Source: Myxococcales bacterium (lineage in GTDB: Bacteria; Myxococcota; Myxococcia; Myxococcales; JAKAPL01). From it: a stretch of 41,722 bases of DNA. Under the pieces are notes generated by a model, which saw only the letters and a list, made by a program, of their open reading frames with translations, searched no databases and was not told the origin of the DNA. The stretch lies in contig JAJXUD010000037.1 in the NCBI GenBank assembly GCA_021783235.1, positions 1 through 41,722 on the forward strand. Direction: 5' to 3'. Positions 15,377 through 23,746 of the stretch are shown here, piece after piece. The first letter of the stretch is position 1. Every line of letters begins with the position of its first letter. A program made the translations under genes and the position numbers.

Positions 15377-16501
15377 TCAGCCCTCGAGAACCGTGCGGTA
15401 GGCCGCGAGCGTCTCCTCGGCGCAGCGGCGCCAACTGAAGCGCGCCGCCCGCTCCGGACCCCGCTCGCGAAGCGCCTTCGAGCGCGCCCCGTCGGAGAGG
15501 AGCTTCGAGATCGCCCCCGCGAGCGCGTCCGCGTCGCCCGCCGGCACCAGCTCGGCGGCGGAGCCCAGCACCTCGCGGTGGGCTGGCAGGTCGCTCGCGA
15601 CGACCGCGGCGCCGGCCCTCAGCCCCTCGAGCGGCGGCAGCCCGAACCCCTCGGCGCCCGACGGGCAGACGAGCAGCTCGGCGCGAGCCACGAGGGCGTG
15701 GAGCCGCTCCTTCGAGACGTGGCCGAGGATCCGAACGTCGAGGCCGCGCCGTCGCAGCCGCTCCACCCGCTCGACGATGGCCTCCGACCCGAACGCCTGA
15801 CCGCCGACGAGCGCGAGGCAGAGCCCGCGCGCCCCCTGCAGCCGCTCGAAGGCGTCGAGCAGCACCCCGAGGTTCTTCCGAGCGTCGAGCGCGCCGATGT
15901 GGAGCAAGAACGGGCGGTCGAGCCCGGGCCCCCCGGCGAGGGCGGTGGCCCGGTCCGGCGCGTGGTCCGCCCCGAGCCTCGTCACCGCGGCCACCGGAGC
16001 GGCGGGGAACCGATCGAGCAGCTCGGCCCGAGTCGCCTCGCTCACGCAGAGCACGGCGTCGGCGATCGCGAGCGATCGCGCGAGCCAGGCGGCGAACTGG
16101 AGCCGGTAGGGGCGCGAGACGGTCTCCGGGCGCGAGAGCGGGATGAGGTCGTGAACCGTCAGGACGAAGCGGATCCCGCGCGGCTTCACGAGCGGCAGCG
16201 CGAAGTTGCAGACGCCGTGGAAGAGCGCGGGGCGGCCGGACGCGAGGAGCGAGGGGACCTCGCCGACCATCCAGAGGGTGCGCGAGGCGACCGAGCGGGG
16301 CGCGTGATCGACGCCCCCGGGGAGGGCCCGCCGCTCGCCGCCGATCAGCCAGAGCGCCTCGCGCGCCGGCCCCGACGCGAGGGCGCGCGCGAGCTCGACC
16401 GTGTAGAGGCCGATGCCGGAGGTCCGCGCCCCGGCGAGCGACGTATCGAGCGCGAGACGACCCGGCCGGGACGCTCGCCGGGACGCCGCCGCGCTTGACA
16501 C
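15377..16501 (-). CDS. GT4-family glycosyltransferase
   Basis: About 374 residues with a GT-B fold. The N-terminal domain begins LALDTSLAGARTSGIGLYTV and includes LTVHDLIPLSRP; the C-terminal donor domain has LHIGALDARKNL (about 195-206), VCPSGAEGFGLPPLEGL (about 290, the E-x7-E motif) and DLPAHREV. It transfers sugars from nucleotide-sugar donors, probably to a polysaccharide or lipid carrier. The start GTG at 16501 is inferred: the frame runs further back, but that part overlaps the divergent gene. Only 33 bases separate the two starts. Conserved donor motifs make the family call solid; donor and acceptor are unknown. Confidence 0.87.
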   Translation of the reverse strand: MSSAAASRRASRPGRLALDTSLAGARTSGIGLYTVELARALASGPAREALWLIGGERRALPGGVDHAPRSVASRTLWMVGEVPSLLASGRPALFHGVCNFALPLVKPRGIRFVLTVHDLIPLSRPETVSRPYRLQFAAWLARSLAIADAVLCVSEATRAELLDRFPAAPVAAVTRLGADHAPDRATALAGGPGLDRPFLLHIGALDARKNLGVLLDAFERLQGARGLCLALVGGQAFGSEAIVERVERLRRRGLDVRILGHVSKERLHALVARAELLVCPSGAEGFGLPPLEGLRAGAAVVASDLPAHREVLGSAAELVPAGDADALAGAISKLLSDGARSKALRERGPERAARFSWRRCAEETLAAYRTVLEG

Positions 16502-16523
16502 ACCTGCCGCCGGGGCCCAGATT
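16495..16523 (+). promoter_or_regulatory. Promoter of the double glycosyltransferase gene
   Basis: A perfect TTGACA (16495-16500) and, after 17 bp, CAGATT (16518-16523). The ATG at 16535 lies 11 bases beyond, giving a leader of about 5 bases. The -35 overlaps the GTG start of the divergent glycosyltransferase (16499-16501), so polymerase bound here would cover that start. The -10 is weak (3 of 6). Confidence 0.45.
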
Positions 16524-16534
16524 TGCGCCCCTCG

Positions 16535-18922
16535 ATGCGCTTCCACAGCCTCCTCCCGAGCTTCAAGCCTCACGACGCCACCGGCTCGATCGCCAGCGAG
16601 TTCCGGGGGCTGCTCCGCCGCCTCGGCTGCGAGTCCGAGATCTTCTCGCCCGACATCCACCCGGATCTCCGCCACCTCGCGCGGCCCTCCGCGGAGCTCG
16701 CCTCCGCGGTCGCGCCCGCCGACGCGCTACTCTACCACCACGGCATCGCCTCCGAGCTGGTGCCGCTGCTCTCCTCGCTCCGCTGCCGGAAGGTCCTCGC
16801 CTACCACAACGTCACGCCCGCCCGCTTCTTCGCGCCGTTCGATCCCGCGGTGGCCCGCGCCCTCGAGGACGGCCGCCTGCAGCTCGCGGCGCTCCGCGAT
16901 CAGGTGGACGCCGCCGTCTGCTTCAGCGAGTACTCGGCGAGCGAGCTGCGGGAGGCCGGCTTCCCCCGCGTCTCGGTCGTGCCGCCTCCCCTCGAGCCGT
17001 GGCGAGTCGTCCACCCGGGAGACGAGCGGCTCTACCGCCGGCTGTCGGACGGACCGACGAACCTGCTCTTCGTCGGCCGCGTCGCGCCGAACAAGCGGAT
17101 CGAGGATCTCATCGACCTCGCCCTCCTCTTGAACGCCCGCAAGCCCGCCCGGCCCGTCCGGCTCGTCGTCGCGGGCCCGACCCAGAAGGCCTCCGACTAC
17201 TTCCGCATGCTCGAGCGACGGGCGGCTCCGCTCGGCAAGCGGGCGCTCTTCCTGGGCGCCCTCAGCCAGCACGAGCTCTGCGCCTGCTACCGCGCCGCGC
17301 ACCTCTTCGTCTCGATGAGCGAGCACGAGGGCTTCGGGCTGCCGCTCTGCGAGGCCATGGCGGCCGGCGTGCCGGTGATCGCGTTCGACGGCGGCGCCGT
17401 CCGCGAGGCGCTCGGCGGCGCGGGCGTGCTCTTCTCGCCGAAGAGCCTGCCCCACGTGGCGGCGCTCTGCGAGATCCTGCTCGACGACCCGGTGCGGCGC
17501 CGCCGCATCGTGGAGGCGCAGAAGCGGCGCGCCGCCCAGCTCGGTCCCGAGCGGACGCTGCCGCCGTTCGCCGAGGCGCTCGCGCCGCTCCTCCCCCCGG
17601 CGCCGCCGGCCCGCCGCCCGGCCCGGGCCCGCCCCCGCGTCGCCTTCGTCGTCCACCGCTACGGCGCCGAGCTGGTGGGCGGCGCCGAGCGCCACTGCCG
17701 GAGCATCGTGCAGCGGATGGCCCGCCACTGGGACGTCGAGGTGCTGACGACCTGCGCGGCCGACTACCTCAGCTGGGCCAACGCGCTGCCGCCCGGGGTC
17801 TCCTCGGACGGCCCGGTCCCGGTCCGCCGCTTCCCCAGCGTGCGGACGCGCGAGATGCGCTCGTTCAACGCCCTCTCGGGCAGGATGTTCGGCCGCGCCC
17901 AGGAGCGGCTCGAGGAGGAGCGCTGGCTCGCCGATCAGGGGCCCGACTGCCCCGCCTTGCTCTCGTTCCTCGCCGAGCAGCGGACGGCTTACGACGGCTT
18001 CGTCTTCTTCACCTACCTCTACGCCCCCACGGCGCTGGGGCTGCCGATCGCGGGCAAGCGCGCGCTCTTCGTGCCGACCGCCCACGACGAGCCGCCGCTG
18101 CGCTTCGGCCTCTACCGGCAGACGTTCGCCGCGCCGGCGGCGATCCTCTTCAACACGCCCGAGGAGCAGGCGCTCTGCGAGGGGCTCTTCGAGCTGCCGG
18201 GGGTCCACCGCGAGGCCGTCGGCATCGGCGTCGAGCCGCGGCCCGGCGATCCCCAGGCCCTCAAGGCGAAGCTCGGGCTGCGCGGCGACTACCTGCTCTA
18301 CCTCGGCCGCATCTGCGCCGGAAAGGGGCTGCGCGACCTCGTCGCGGCCCACGCGCTCCTGCGCAAGCGGCTCGGGGCCCAGGCGCCGGCCCTCGTGCTC
18401 GCGGGGACGAACGAGCTCGGCCTCACCGAGCGGCCCGGCGTCTTTCTGCCCGGCCCGATGGACGAGGCCCAGAAGTGGGATGCCCTCGGCGGCGCGGCGG
18501 CGATCGTCGTCCCCTCCGCCCTCGAGAGCCTCTCGCTGCTCGCGCTCGAGGCCTGGAGCGCCGGAAAGCCCGTGATCGTCAACGGTGAATCCGCGGTGCT
18601 CGCCGGCCAGTGCCGCCGCTCCGGTGGAGGCCTCTCGTACCACGGGCTCTCCGACTTCGCGGAGCAGACCGCGAAGCTGCTGCAGGACGACGACCTCCGG
18701 CGGAAGCTCGGGCAGGCCGGCCAGGGCTACGTCGCCTCGCACTACCGCTGGGAGCGGATCGAGGAGCGCTACCAGCGGATCCTCGCGGAGCAGGTGATGG
18801 ACCGGACCGGGGGAGCCGCGCGGCAGCCGCCCTCCCGTTCGCGCGCGGGGGGCCCGGGCTCCCGCGGTGGCCGCCGCGGCGTCGTCCGCGCGAACGGGCT
18901 TCACGAACGGGAGGCGCCATGA
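16535..18922 (+). CDS. Fused double GT4 glycosyltransferase
   Basis: About 795 residues made of two complete GT-B units. Unit 1 (about 1-345) has LLFVGRVAPNKRIEDLIDLA and SEHEGFGLPLCEAM. A Pro/Ala/Arg linker follows (PPAPPARRPARARP). Unit 2 (about 369-755) has HRYGAELVGGAERHCRSI, LYLGRICAGKGLRDL and VPSALESLSLLALEAW. Both carry the E-x7-E donor motif, so the protein may add two sugars in succession during surface polysaccharide synthesis. The ATG at 16535 follows a strong -35; an upstream TTG at 16523 is less likely. The tail is basic and disordered. The next gene starts inside its stop codon. Confidence 0.88.
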   Translation: MRFHSLLPSFKPHDATGSIASEFRGLLRRLGCESEIFSPDIHPDLRHLARPSAELASAVAPADALLYHHGIASELVPLLSSLRCRKVLAYHNVTPARFFAPFDPAVARALEDGRLQLAALRDQVDAAVCFSEYSASELREAGFPRVSVVPPPLEPWRVVHPGDERLYRRLSDGPTNLLFVGRVAPNKRIEDLIDLALLLNARKPARPVRLVVAGPTQKASDYFRMLERRAAPLGKRALFLGALSQHELCACYRAAHLFVSMSEHEGFGLPLCEAMAAGVPVIAFDGGAVREALGGAGVLFSPKSLPHVAALCEILLDDPVRRRRIVEAQKRRAAQLGPERTLPPFAEALAPLLPPAPPARRPARARPRVAFVVHRYGAELVGGAERHCRSIVQRMARHWDVEVLTTCAADYLSWANALPPGVSSDGPVPVRRFPSVRTREMRSFNALSGRMFGRAQERLEEERWLADQGPDCPALLSFLAEQRTAYDGFVFFTYLYAPTALGLPIAGKRALFVPTAHDEPPLRFGLYRQTFAAPAAILFNTPEEQALCEGLFELPGVHREAVGIGVEPRPGDPQALKAKLGLRGDYLLYLGRICAGKGLRDLVAAHALLRKRLGAQAPALVLAGTNELGLTERPGVFLPGPMDEAQKWDALGGAAAIVVPSALESLSLLALEAWSAGKPVIVNGESAVLAGQCRRSGGGLSYHGLSDFAEQTAKLLQDDDLRRKLGQAGQGYVASHYRWERIEERYQRILAEQVMDRTGGAARQPPSRSRAGGPGSRGGRRGVVRANGLHEREAP

Positions 18923-19338
18923 GCCGGTTCGAGCTCTCGGGCGAAGGGGTCGACGAGGCGCTGCGCGACGAGATCGTCCAGCGGGCCGGCAGCGAGGTGG
19001 CGGCCGCGCCCGAGGCGGCGCCCCCCGCCTCCGTGCCCACCGACCTCTTCGGGCAGCTCCTCCGATCGCTCTCCGAGAACGCCGATTCGGCCCAGGGCTT
19101 CCCGCCGCAATCGCACCGGTCGTTCGGCGGCGCCGTGGTCGCCGCGAAGCGCGGCTTTCGGCTGGCCTTCCAGCCGTTCATCAACGACGCGCTCGCCCGC
19201 CAACGCGCCTTCAACCAGCGGCTGCTCGACGCCCTCGCGGCCATGCGGGCCGAGCAGCTCGAGATCTCGACTCGGCTGGAGCGGCTCGAACGGAAGCTCG
19301 AGGCCCCCTCGAAGACGCGTCGGAGCCGCCGGGGCTGA
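18919..19338 (+). CDS. Small coiled-coil protein of glycan clusters
   Basis: 139 residues. The start ATGA overlaps the glycosyltransferase stop, with GGGAGG (18910-18915) upstream. The sequence has FGQLLRSLSENAD, PPQSHRSFGGAVVAAKRGFR, PFINDALARQRAFNQRLLDA and a C-terminal coiled coil (LEISTRLERLERKLE). This SHR...KR...FN...L pattern is familiar as the N-terminal segment of larger methyltransferase or glycosyltransferase proteins in polysaccharide clusters. Here it stands alone and ends after the coiled coil, so it may be an adaptor or a shortened form. The comparison is from memory. Confidence 0.65.
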   Translation: MSRFELSGEGVDEALRDEIVQRAGSEVAAAPEAAPPASVPTDLFGQLLRSLSENADSAQGFPPQSHRSFGGAVVAAKRGFRLAFQPFINDALARQRAFNQRLLDALAAMRAEQLEISTRLERLERKLEAPSKTRRSRRG

Positions 19339-19368
19339 GGGCTGGTGAGGCGCCTCGTCGACCAGCCC
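19339..19368 (+). other. Stem-loop directly after a stop codon
   Basis: GGGCTGGT (19339-19346) and ACCAGCCC (19361-19368) form a perfect 8-bp stem with a 14-base loop, beginning at the base after the TGA of the coiled-coil gene. No T-run follows. It may protect the 3' end of the glycosyltransferase mRNA or slow polymerase. Confidence 0.45.
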
Positions 19369-19384
19369 GTGGCCCGCCGGGGCC

Positions 19385-19410
19385 CCTCCTCCGCTCCGCG
19401 AGGGAGGAGG
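19385..19410 (+). promoter_or_regulatory. Hairpin that would hide the ribosome-binding site
   Basis: CCTCCTCC (19385-19392) is the exact complement of GGAGGAGG (19403-19410) across a 10-base loop. GGAGGAGG is the only Shine-Dalgarno sequence before the small membrane protein at 19423 (12 bases to the ATG). When folded, ribosome access to this gene, and perhaps to the moeA-cyclase genes behind it, would be reduced. It may be a simple thermometer or a site for a binding protein. Confidence 0.4.
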
Positions 19411-19422
19411 TAGCTCCGCCCC

Positions 19423-19689
19423 ATGGTCGACCCCGCCTGGTTCTGGCTGCTGCTCGGGACGGGGCTCGTGGCCGTCGGCCCGGCGCTCGCCTGCGCGGAC
19501 GAGCCCATGGCTGGCCCGCCGCCGCTCGATCACCCGGCCGTCCTCGCGGGCGCCCTCGTGGGCGCGGGGCTCGGCGGCCTCGGTTCGGGAATCCTCTACC
19601 AGGTCTATCCGAGCGAGCTGCTCTGGGCCTCGGCGCTCACCGGCGCGGTTTTGGGGGCGCTGGCGACCGCCTGCGCCCTCTGGTATTGA
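19423..19689 (+). CDS. Small integral membrane protein upstream of moeA
   Basis: 88 residues with three hydrophobic segments: FWLLLGTGLVAVGPALAC, VLAGALVGAGLGGLGSGIL and LLWASALTGAVLGALATACA. Gly-rich helices suggest tight packing or oligomers. No family is recognised. It ends 6 bases before moeA and so probably belongs to the same transcript. Its ribosome-binding site lies in a hairpin. Confidence 0.6.
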   Translation: MVDPAWFWLLLGTGLVAVGPALACADEPMAGPPPLDHPAVLAGALVGAGLGGLGSGILYQVYPSELLWASALTGAVLGALATACALWY

Positions 19690-19695
19690 GCGCCG

Positions 19696-20922
19696 ATGGC
19701 CTCCGCCGAGCCGCTCCTGTCGGTGCAAGAGGCGCGCGCGCGAGTTCTCGCCGCGGCGGTGCCCCTCCCCGCCGAGCGGCTGCCCATCGAGTCCTGCCTG
19801 GGCAGCGCGCTCGCCCAGGATCTCGTGGCCGACCGGCCGCTCCCCGCCTTCGACAACTCCGAGGTGGACGGCTACGCGGTCCGGGCCTCGGATCTCGCGG
19901 GGGCGCTGCCGGACCGGCCCGTCTCGCTCCCGGTCGCCTTCGAGCTGGCCGCCGGCGAGGGCGCGGTACGGCGGCTCGAGGCCGGGCGCGCGGCCCGCGT
20001 CTTCACGGGCGCGCCGCTGCCCCCGGGCGCCGACGCTGTCGTCATGCAGGAGCGCGTTCGCCGCGAGGCAGGGCGGGCGATCTTCGAGACCGCCTGCGAG
20101 GCCGGCCTCGGCGTGAGGCGTGCGGGCGAGGACGTCGCGGCGGGGGCCCGCGCCCTCGAGGCCGGGTCGACGGTCGGCCCCGCGGAGATCGCCCTCGCCC
20201 TCGCGCTCGGATCCACCGACCTCTCCGTCCACCGCCGGCCGTCGGTCGCCATCGTGACCACCGGCGACGAGCTCTTCGATCCGGGCGAGGCGTTGCCGCC
20301 CGGCGGCATCTTCGATTCGAACGGCCCGGCGCTCGCCGCCGCCGTCCGCGCCGCCGGGGTCACGATCCTCGGTCGCCACCGCGCGAAGGACGACCCCGCC
20401 GCCCTCTGGGCCGCCCTCGAGCGCTGCCGCGGGGCCGATCTCGTCCTCACCGTCGCGGGCGTCTCCGTGGGCGAGCGCGACTACGTCCGCGCCGCGCTCG
20501 AGGGGCTCGGCGCCTCGCTCGACTTCTGGCGGGTGGCGATGCGCCCGGGCAAGCCGCTCGCCCTCGGCCGCTGGGGGAGGGTCCCGATCCTCTGCCTGCC
20601 CGGAAACCCGGTCTCGTGCCTCGTGACCTTCGAGCTCTTCGGCCGGCCGCTCGTGCGAAGGCTCGCCGGCCACCGGGAGGTCGAGCGGCCGCTCGTCGAC
20701 GCCGAGCTGTCGGCCGCCGTCCGCAAGCCCGCCGACCTCGCGTTCTTCTGCCGCGGCCGCTGGGAGGACGGCCGCTTCACCCCCGCGCCGAAGCAGGGCT
20801 CGGGCATCCTCACCTCGCTCGTCGGCCAGAACGGGCTGGCCGAGATCCCACCGGGGCCTTCGGAGCTGCCGGCGGGAAGCCGGGTCCGGGTACGGCTGCT
20901 GGGCGTGCCCGAGCTCTCGTGA
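19696..20922 (+). CDS. moeA: Molybdopterin molybdenumtransferase MoeA
   Basis: 408 residues. MoeA inserts molybdenum into adenylylated molybdopterin, the last common step of Mo-cofactor synthesis. Family motifs are FDNSEVDGYAVRASDL (about 55-70), FTGAPLPPGADAVVMQE (about 100), VTTGDELFDPGEALPPGG and FDSNGPALAAAV (about 190-215), VSVGERDYV, and RPGKPLALG with LPGNPVSCLVTF (about 285-315). The length matches the usual 400 or so residues. No other Mo-cofactor gene is in the window. The stop overlaps the GTG of the cyclase gene (GTGA, 20919-20922), so the two are translationally coupled, an unusual pairing. Confidence 0.94.
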   Translation: MASAEPLLSVQEARARVLAAAVPLPAERLPIESCLGSALAQDLVADRPLPAFDNSEVDGYAVRASDLAGALPDRPVSLPVAFELAAGEGAVRRLEAGRAARVFTGAPLPPGADAVVMQERVRREAGRAIFETACEAGLGVRRAGEDVAAGARALEAGSTVGPAEIALALALGSTDLSVHRRPSVAIVTTGDELFDPGEALPPGGIFDSNGPALAAAVRAAGVTILGRHRAKDDPAALWAALERCRGADLVLTVAGVSVGERDYVRAALEGLGASLDFWRVAMRPGKPLALGRWGRVPILCLPGNPVSCLVTFELFGRPLVRRLAGHREVERPLVDAELSAAVRKPADLAFFCRGRWEDGRFTPAPKQGSGILTSLVGQNGLAEIPPGPSELPAGSRVRVRLLGVPELS

Positions 20923-23153
20923 GGGAGCGACTTCGCCGCTGGGCGACACCGAGCGCGTTCGGGCTGTCGCTCGGGATTGCCCTCGGCTGCTGCGCGATCC
21001 GCTGGGCGGGGCGCGAGGGCTCGGCTGGAAGCCTCCCCGTCCTCGCGACGCTCGAGCGGGCGCTCTACGATCTCCACTTCCGGGAGCGCGTCTTGCTCGG
21101 GCAGGGCCAGGCGCCGACCCACGTCGTCGTCATCGCCGAGGACGAGCGCTCCGTGCAGAAGGTGGGCCGCTGGCCTTGGCCGCGGGCGGTCTACGCGACC
21201 CTGATCGACCAGCTCACCGCCGCCGGGGCGAGCGCCATCGCGATGGACGTCGCCTTCCTCGACCGCTACGAGCAGGACGGAGGCGGCGAAGAGGCGCTCG
21301 CCCAGGCGGTGGCCCGCTCCGGGAGGACGGTTCAGTCGTTCATCCTCCTCGGAAGCCGGGAGGTGGAGCAGCTCACCGCCGCCGATCGGGAGGCCCAGCT
21401 CGACCGAATCGCGAAGGGCGCCACGAGCCCGCCCTCGATCGCCCGGCTTCTGCCCAGCGGGGTGGAGAGCTTCCGGCCGGCCGCCGTCGAGGCAGCCGGG
21501 CTCTACGAGGCGCCCGCGGTGGACGCGCCGCTGCCGGCCATCGCGCAGGCCGCGAGCTGGTTCGGCTACTTCAACGCCATCCCGGATCCCGACGGCGTCA
21601 TCCGCTCCGTCCCGCTCGTGGGGCAGGCGGGAGGCCGCTTCACCTTCCCGTCGCTCGAGACCGCCGCCGTCGCCCTCGCCTGCGGCGCCGGCCTGCCCTC
21701 GTCGATTCTGCCGCTCGTCACCGAGGGAGGGCGCCTCGCCGAGGTCCAGATCGACTGCGCCGGCTCACGGCGGTTGCGCGTCCCGGTCGACGGCGCCGGC
21801 CGGCTGGCCCTCGACTTCTCGGTTCCCTGGCGCCAGCTGCCGCGGCTGAGCGCCGTCGACGTCGTCTCCGGCCAGTTCCCGCCGGAGAGCGTGCGCGGTC
21901 GGGTCGCCGTGGTGGCCGCCACGGCCGAGGGGACCTTCGACCTGCGCAGCACGCCGCTCGACAAGAACGTCCCCGGCGGCGTCACCCACGCGACCGCGGT
22001 CGAAGAGATGCTGACCGGCCGTTTCCTCACCCGGCCCGACGGGCTCGTGATCCTCGAGCTCGCCTGGCTGCTCGCCGCCGGGCTCCTCTTCGGACGCCTC
22101 TTCGCGACGGCGCCCCTCGGCCTGTCGACCGCCGGGCTCGCGCTCGGCGGAGTCGGCTTCCACGCCCTCTCCTACGTCGCCTTCGCCCACGGCCTCGACC
22201 TCTGCTCGGCGCTGCCGGAGGTCGAGCTCGCCCTCCTCTTCCCCACCGCGCTCGGCTTCCGCTACCTCACCGAGGAGCGTGAGAAGCGGGCGATCCGGCG
22301 CGCCTTCCAGCACTACCTCACCGGCTCGGTGATGGACGCCGTGCTGGCCGATCCCTCGCGGCTCAAGCTCGGCGGCGAGAAGCGCGAGCTCACCGTCCTC
22401 TTCTCGGACATCCGCGGCTTCACCGGCCTGAGCGAGAGGCTGGCCCCCGAGGCGCTCGTCCAGCTCCTGAACGAGTACCTGACGCCGATGACCGAGATCG
22501 TCTTCGCCAACGGCGGCACGCTGGACAAGTACATGGGCGACGCCATCATGGCCTTCTTCGGCGCGCCGGTCGACCAGCCCGACCATGCGCTGCGCGCCTG
22601 CCGCGCCGCCTGCCAGATGCTCGAGCGGCTCGCCGAGCTGCGCCTCCGCTACGAGGCCCAGGGACTCCCGCCGATCGAGATCGGCATCGGGCTCTCCACC
22701 GGCCCCATGGTCGTCGGCAACATGGGTTCGAGAGACCGCTTCGACTACACCGTGATGGGCGACGCCGTGAACCTGGGCTCGCGACTCGAGGGGGCGAACA
22801 AGCTCTACGGCACCCGCATCCTCGCCTCCGAGAGGACCTTCGCGGCCGTGCGCGGGCAGGTGAGCGCCCGGGAGATCGACCTCGTCCGCGTGAAGGGCAA
22901 GCACGAACCGGTGCGCGTCCACGAGATCCTCGCCGACCGCCCGGGAGAGGCTCCGTTCGTCGCGCCGTTCGAGCGCGGCCTCGGCCTCTTCCGGCAGCGG
23001 CGCTGGGACGAGGCCCGGGCGGCCTTCGAAGAGACCCTCGCCTCGCGGCCCGAGGACGGCCCCGCGAAGCTGTACGTCGCGAGGTGCGAAGCGATGAAGG
23101 CCGCTCCCCCGCCGGTGGAATGGGGCGCGGTGTACACGATGGAGACGAAGTGA
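20919..23153 (+). CDS. CHASE2-adenylate cyclase
   Basis: 744 residues from GTG. An N-terminal helix leads to a periplasmic CHASE2 sensor (about 40-350; VVVIAEDERSVQKVGRWPWP, FGYFNAIPDPDGVIRSVPLV), then membrane helices (about 372-445) and a class III cyclase domain (about 485-670). The metal-binding Asp residues are in LFSDIRGF and YMGDAIMAFFGAP. The ATP-selecting residues Lys and Asp are in TLDKYMGD and TVMGDAVNL, so it should make cAMP. A short TPR-like tail follows (LGLFRQRRWDEARAAFEET). Translation is coupled to moeA through a GTGA overlap. An external ligand read by CHASE2 would control cAMP level. Confidence 0.9.
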   Translation: MRERLRRWATPSAFGLSLGIALGCCAIRWAGREGSAGSLPVLATLERALYDLHFRERVLLGQGQAPTHVVVIAEDERSVQKVGRWPWPRAVYATLIDQLTAAGASAIAMDVAFLDRYEQDGGGEEALAQAVARSGRTVQSFILLGSREVEQLTAADREAQLDRIAKGATSPPSIARLLPSGVESFRPAAVEAAGLYEAPAVDAPLPAIAQAASWFGYFNAIPDPDGVIRSVPLVGQAGGRFTFPSLETAAVALACGAGLPSSILPLVTEGGRLAEVQIDCAGSRRLRVPVDGAGRLALDFSVPWRQLPRLSAVDVVSGQFPPESVRGRVAVVAATAEGTFDLRSTPLDKNVPGGVTHATAVEEMLTGRFLTRPDGLVILELAWLLAAGLLFGRLFATAPLGLSTAGLALGGVGFHALSYVAFAHGLDLCSALPEVELALLFPTALGFRYLTEEREKRAIRRAFQHYLTGSVMDAVLADPSRLKLGGEKRELTVLFSDIRGFTGLSERLAPEALVQLLNEYLTPMTEIVFANGGTLDKYMGDAIMAFFGAPVDQPDHALRACRAACQMLERLAELRLRYEAQGLPPIEIGIGLSTGPMVVGNMGSRDRFDYTVMGDAVNLGSRLEGANKLYGTRILASERTFAAVRGQVSAREIDLVRVKGKHEPVRVHEILADRPGEAPFVAPFERGLGLFRQRRWDEARAAFEETLASRPEDGPAKLYVARCEAMKAAPPPVEWGAVYTMETK

Positions 23154-23188
23154 GGCCGGCCCCGGGCGAGCGGTGGGCGCTCGCTCGG

Positions 23189-23746
23189 CTACTTCACGAG
23201 CTTGCTGATCGCGCGGAACTCGTCGGTGCCGGCGCGGCCGGTCAGGTCGAAGAGGACGGTCTCGGTGCCGGTGATCGTGCCGCCGGCCTGCCGCATCAGA
23301 TCCAGGCCGACCTGCCAGTTGGCCCGGCTGCGGGAGAGGACGGCGTCCGCGGCGACGAAGGTGCGCAGCCCCCGCTCCTCGAGGTCGCGGACCGTCTGGA
23401 AGACGCAGACGTGGGTCTCCATGCCGCAGAGGACGAGCTGCTCCCGCCCCTCGAGCCCCCGCTCGATCTCGGGCACGCAGCAGGTGAAGACGAGCTTCTC
23501 GACCGGCTTTCCCGCTGGCCCGATGGCCTCGCGGATCGGGCCCACGGTGGGGCCGAGCCCCTTCACGTACTGCTCGGTCCAGAGGATCGGCACGCCGAGG
23601 ATCTTGGCGCCCTCGACGAGCCGGACGCAGTTCTTGACGACCTGATCGAGCTCGGCGGGCGGCATGGCGGCGGCGAGCCGCTCCTGCACGTCGACGACGA
23701 GCAGCGCGGCGCGAGCGCGGTCGAGCCGAAAGCGGGCGGGATCCAT
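23189..23746 (-). CDS. Isochorismatase-like cysteine hydrolase
   Basis: 185 residues. Cysteine hydrolase family with the expected triad: Asp19 in LLVVDVQE, Lys84 in KPVEKLVF, and Cys114 in LCGMETHVCVFQT. The substrate may be an amide or a vinyl ether; isochorismatase itself is only one member of the family. It begins in a TGATG overlap with the thiamine-diphosphate enzyme, so both come from one transcript, which suggests linked metabolic steps. It is convergent with the cyclase gene, 35 bases away. Confidence 0.87.
   Translation of the reverse strand: MDPARFRLDRARAALLVVDVQERLAAAMPPAELDQVVKNCVRLVEGAKILGVPILWTEQYVKGLGPTVGPIREAIGPAGKPVEKLVFTCCVPEIERGLEGREQLVLCGMETHVCVFQTVRDLEERGLRTFVAADAVLSRSRANWQVGLDLMRQAGGTITGTETVLFDLTGRAGTDEFRAISKLVK

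Noticed and set aside
18867-20918. Very long upstream extension of the cyclase frame (1,428 codons in total)
   Set aside because: The extension is Arg/Ala/Gly-rich, lies out of frame across the glycosyltransferase, small membrane and moeA genes, and reflects high GC with few stops.
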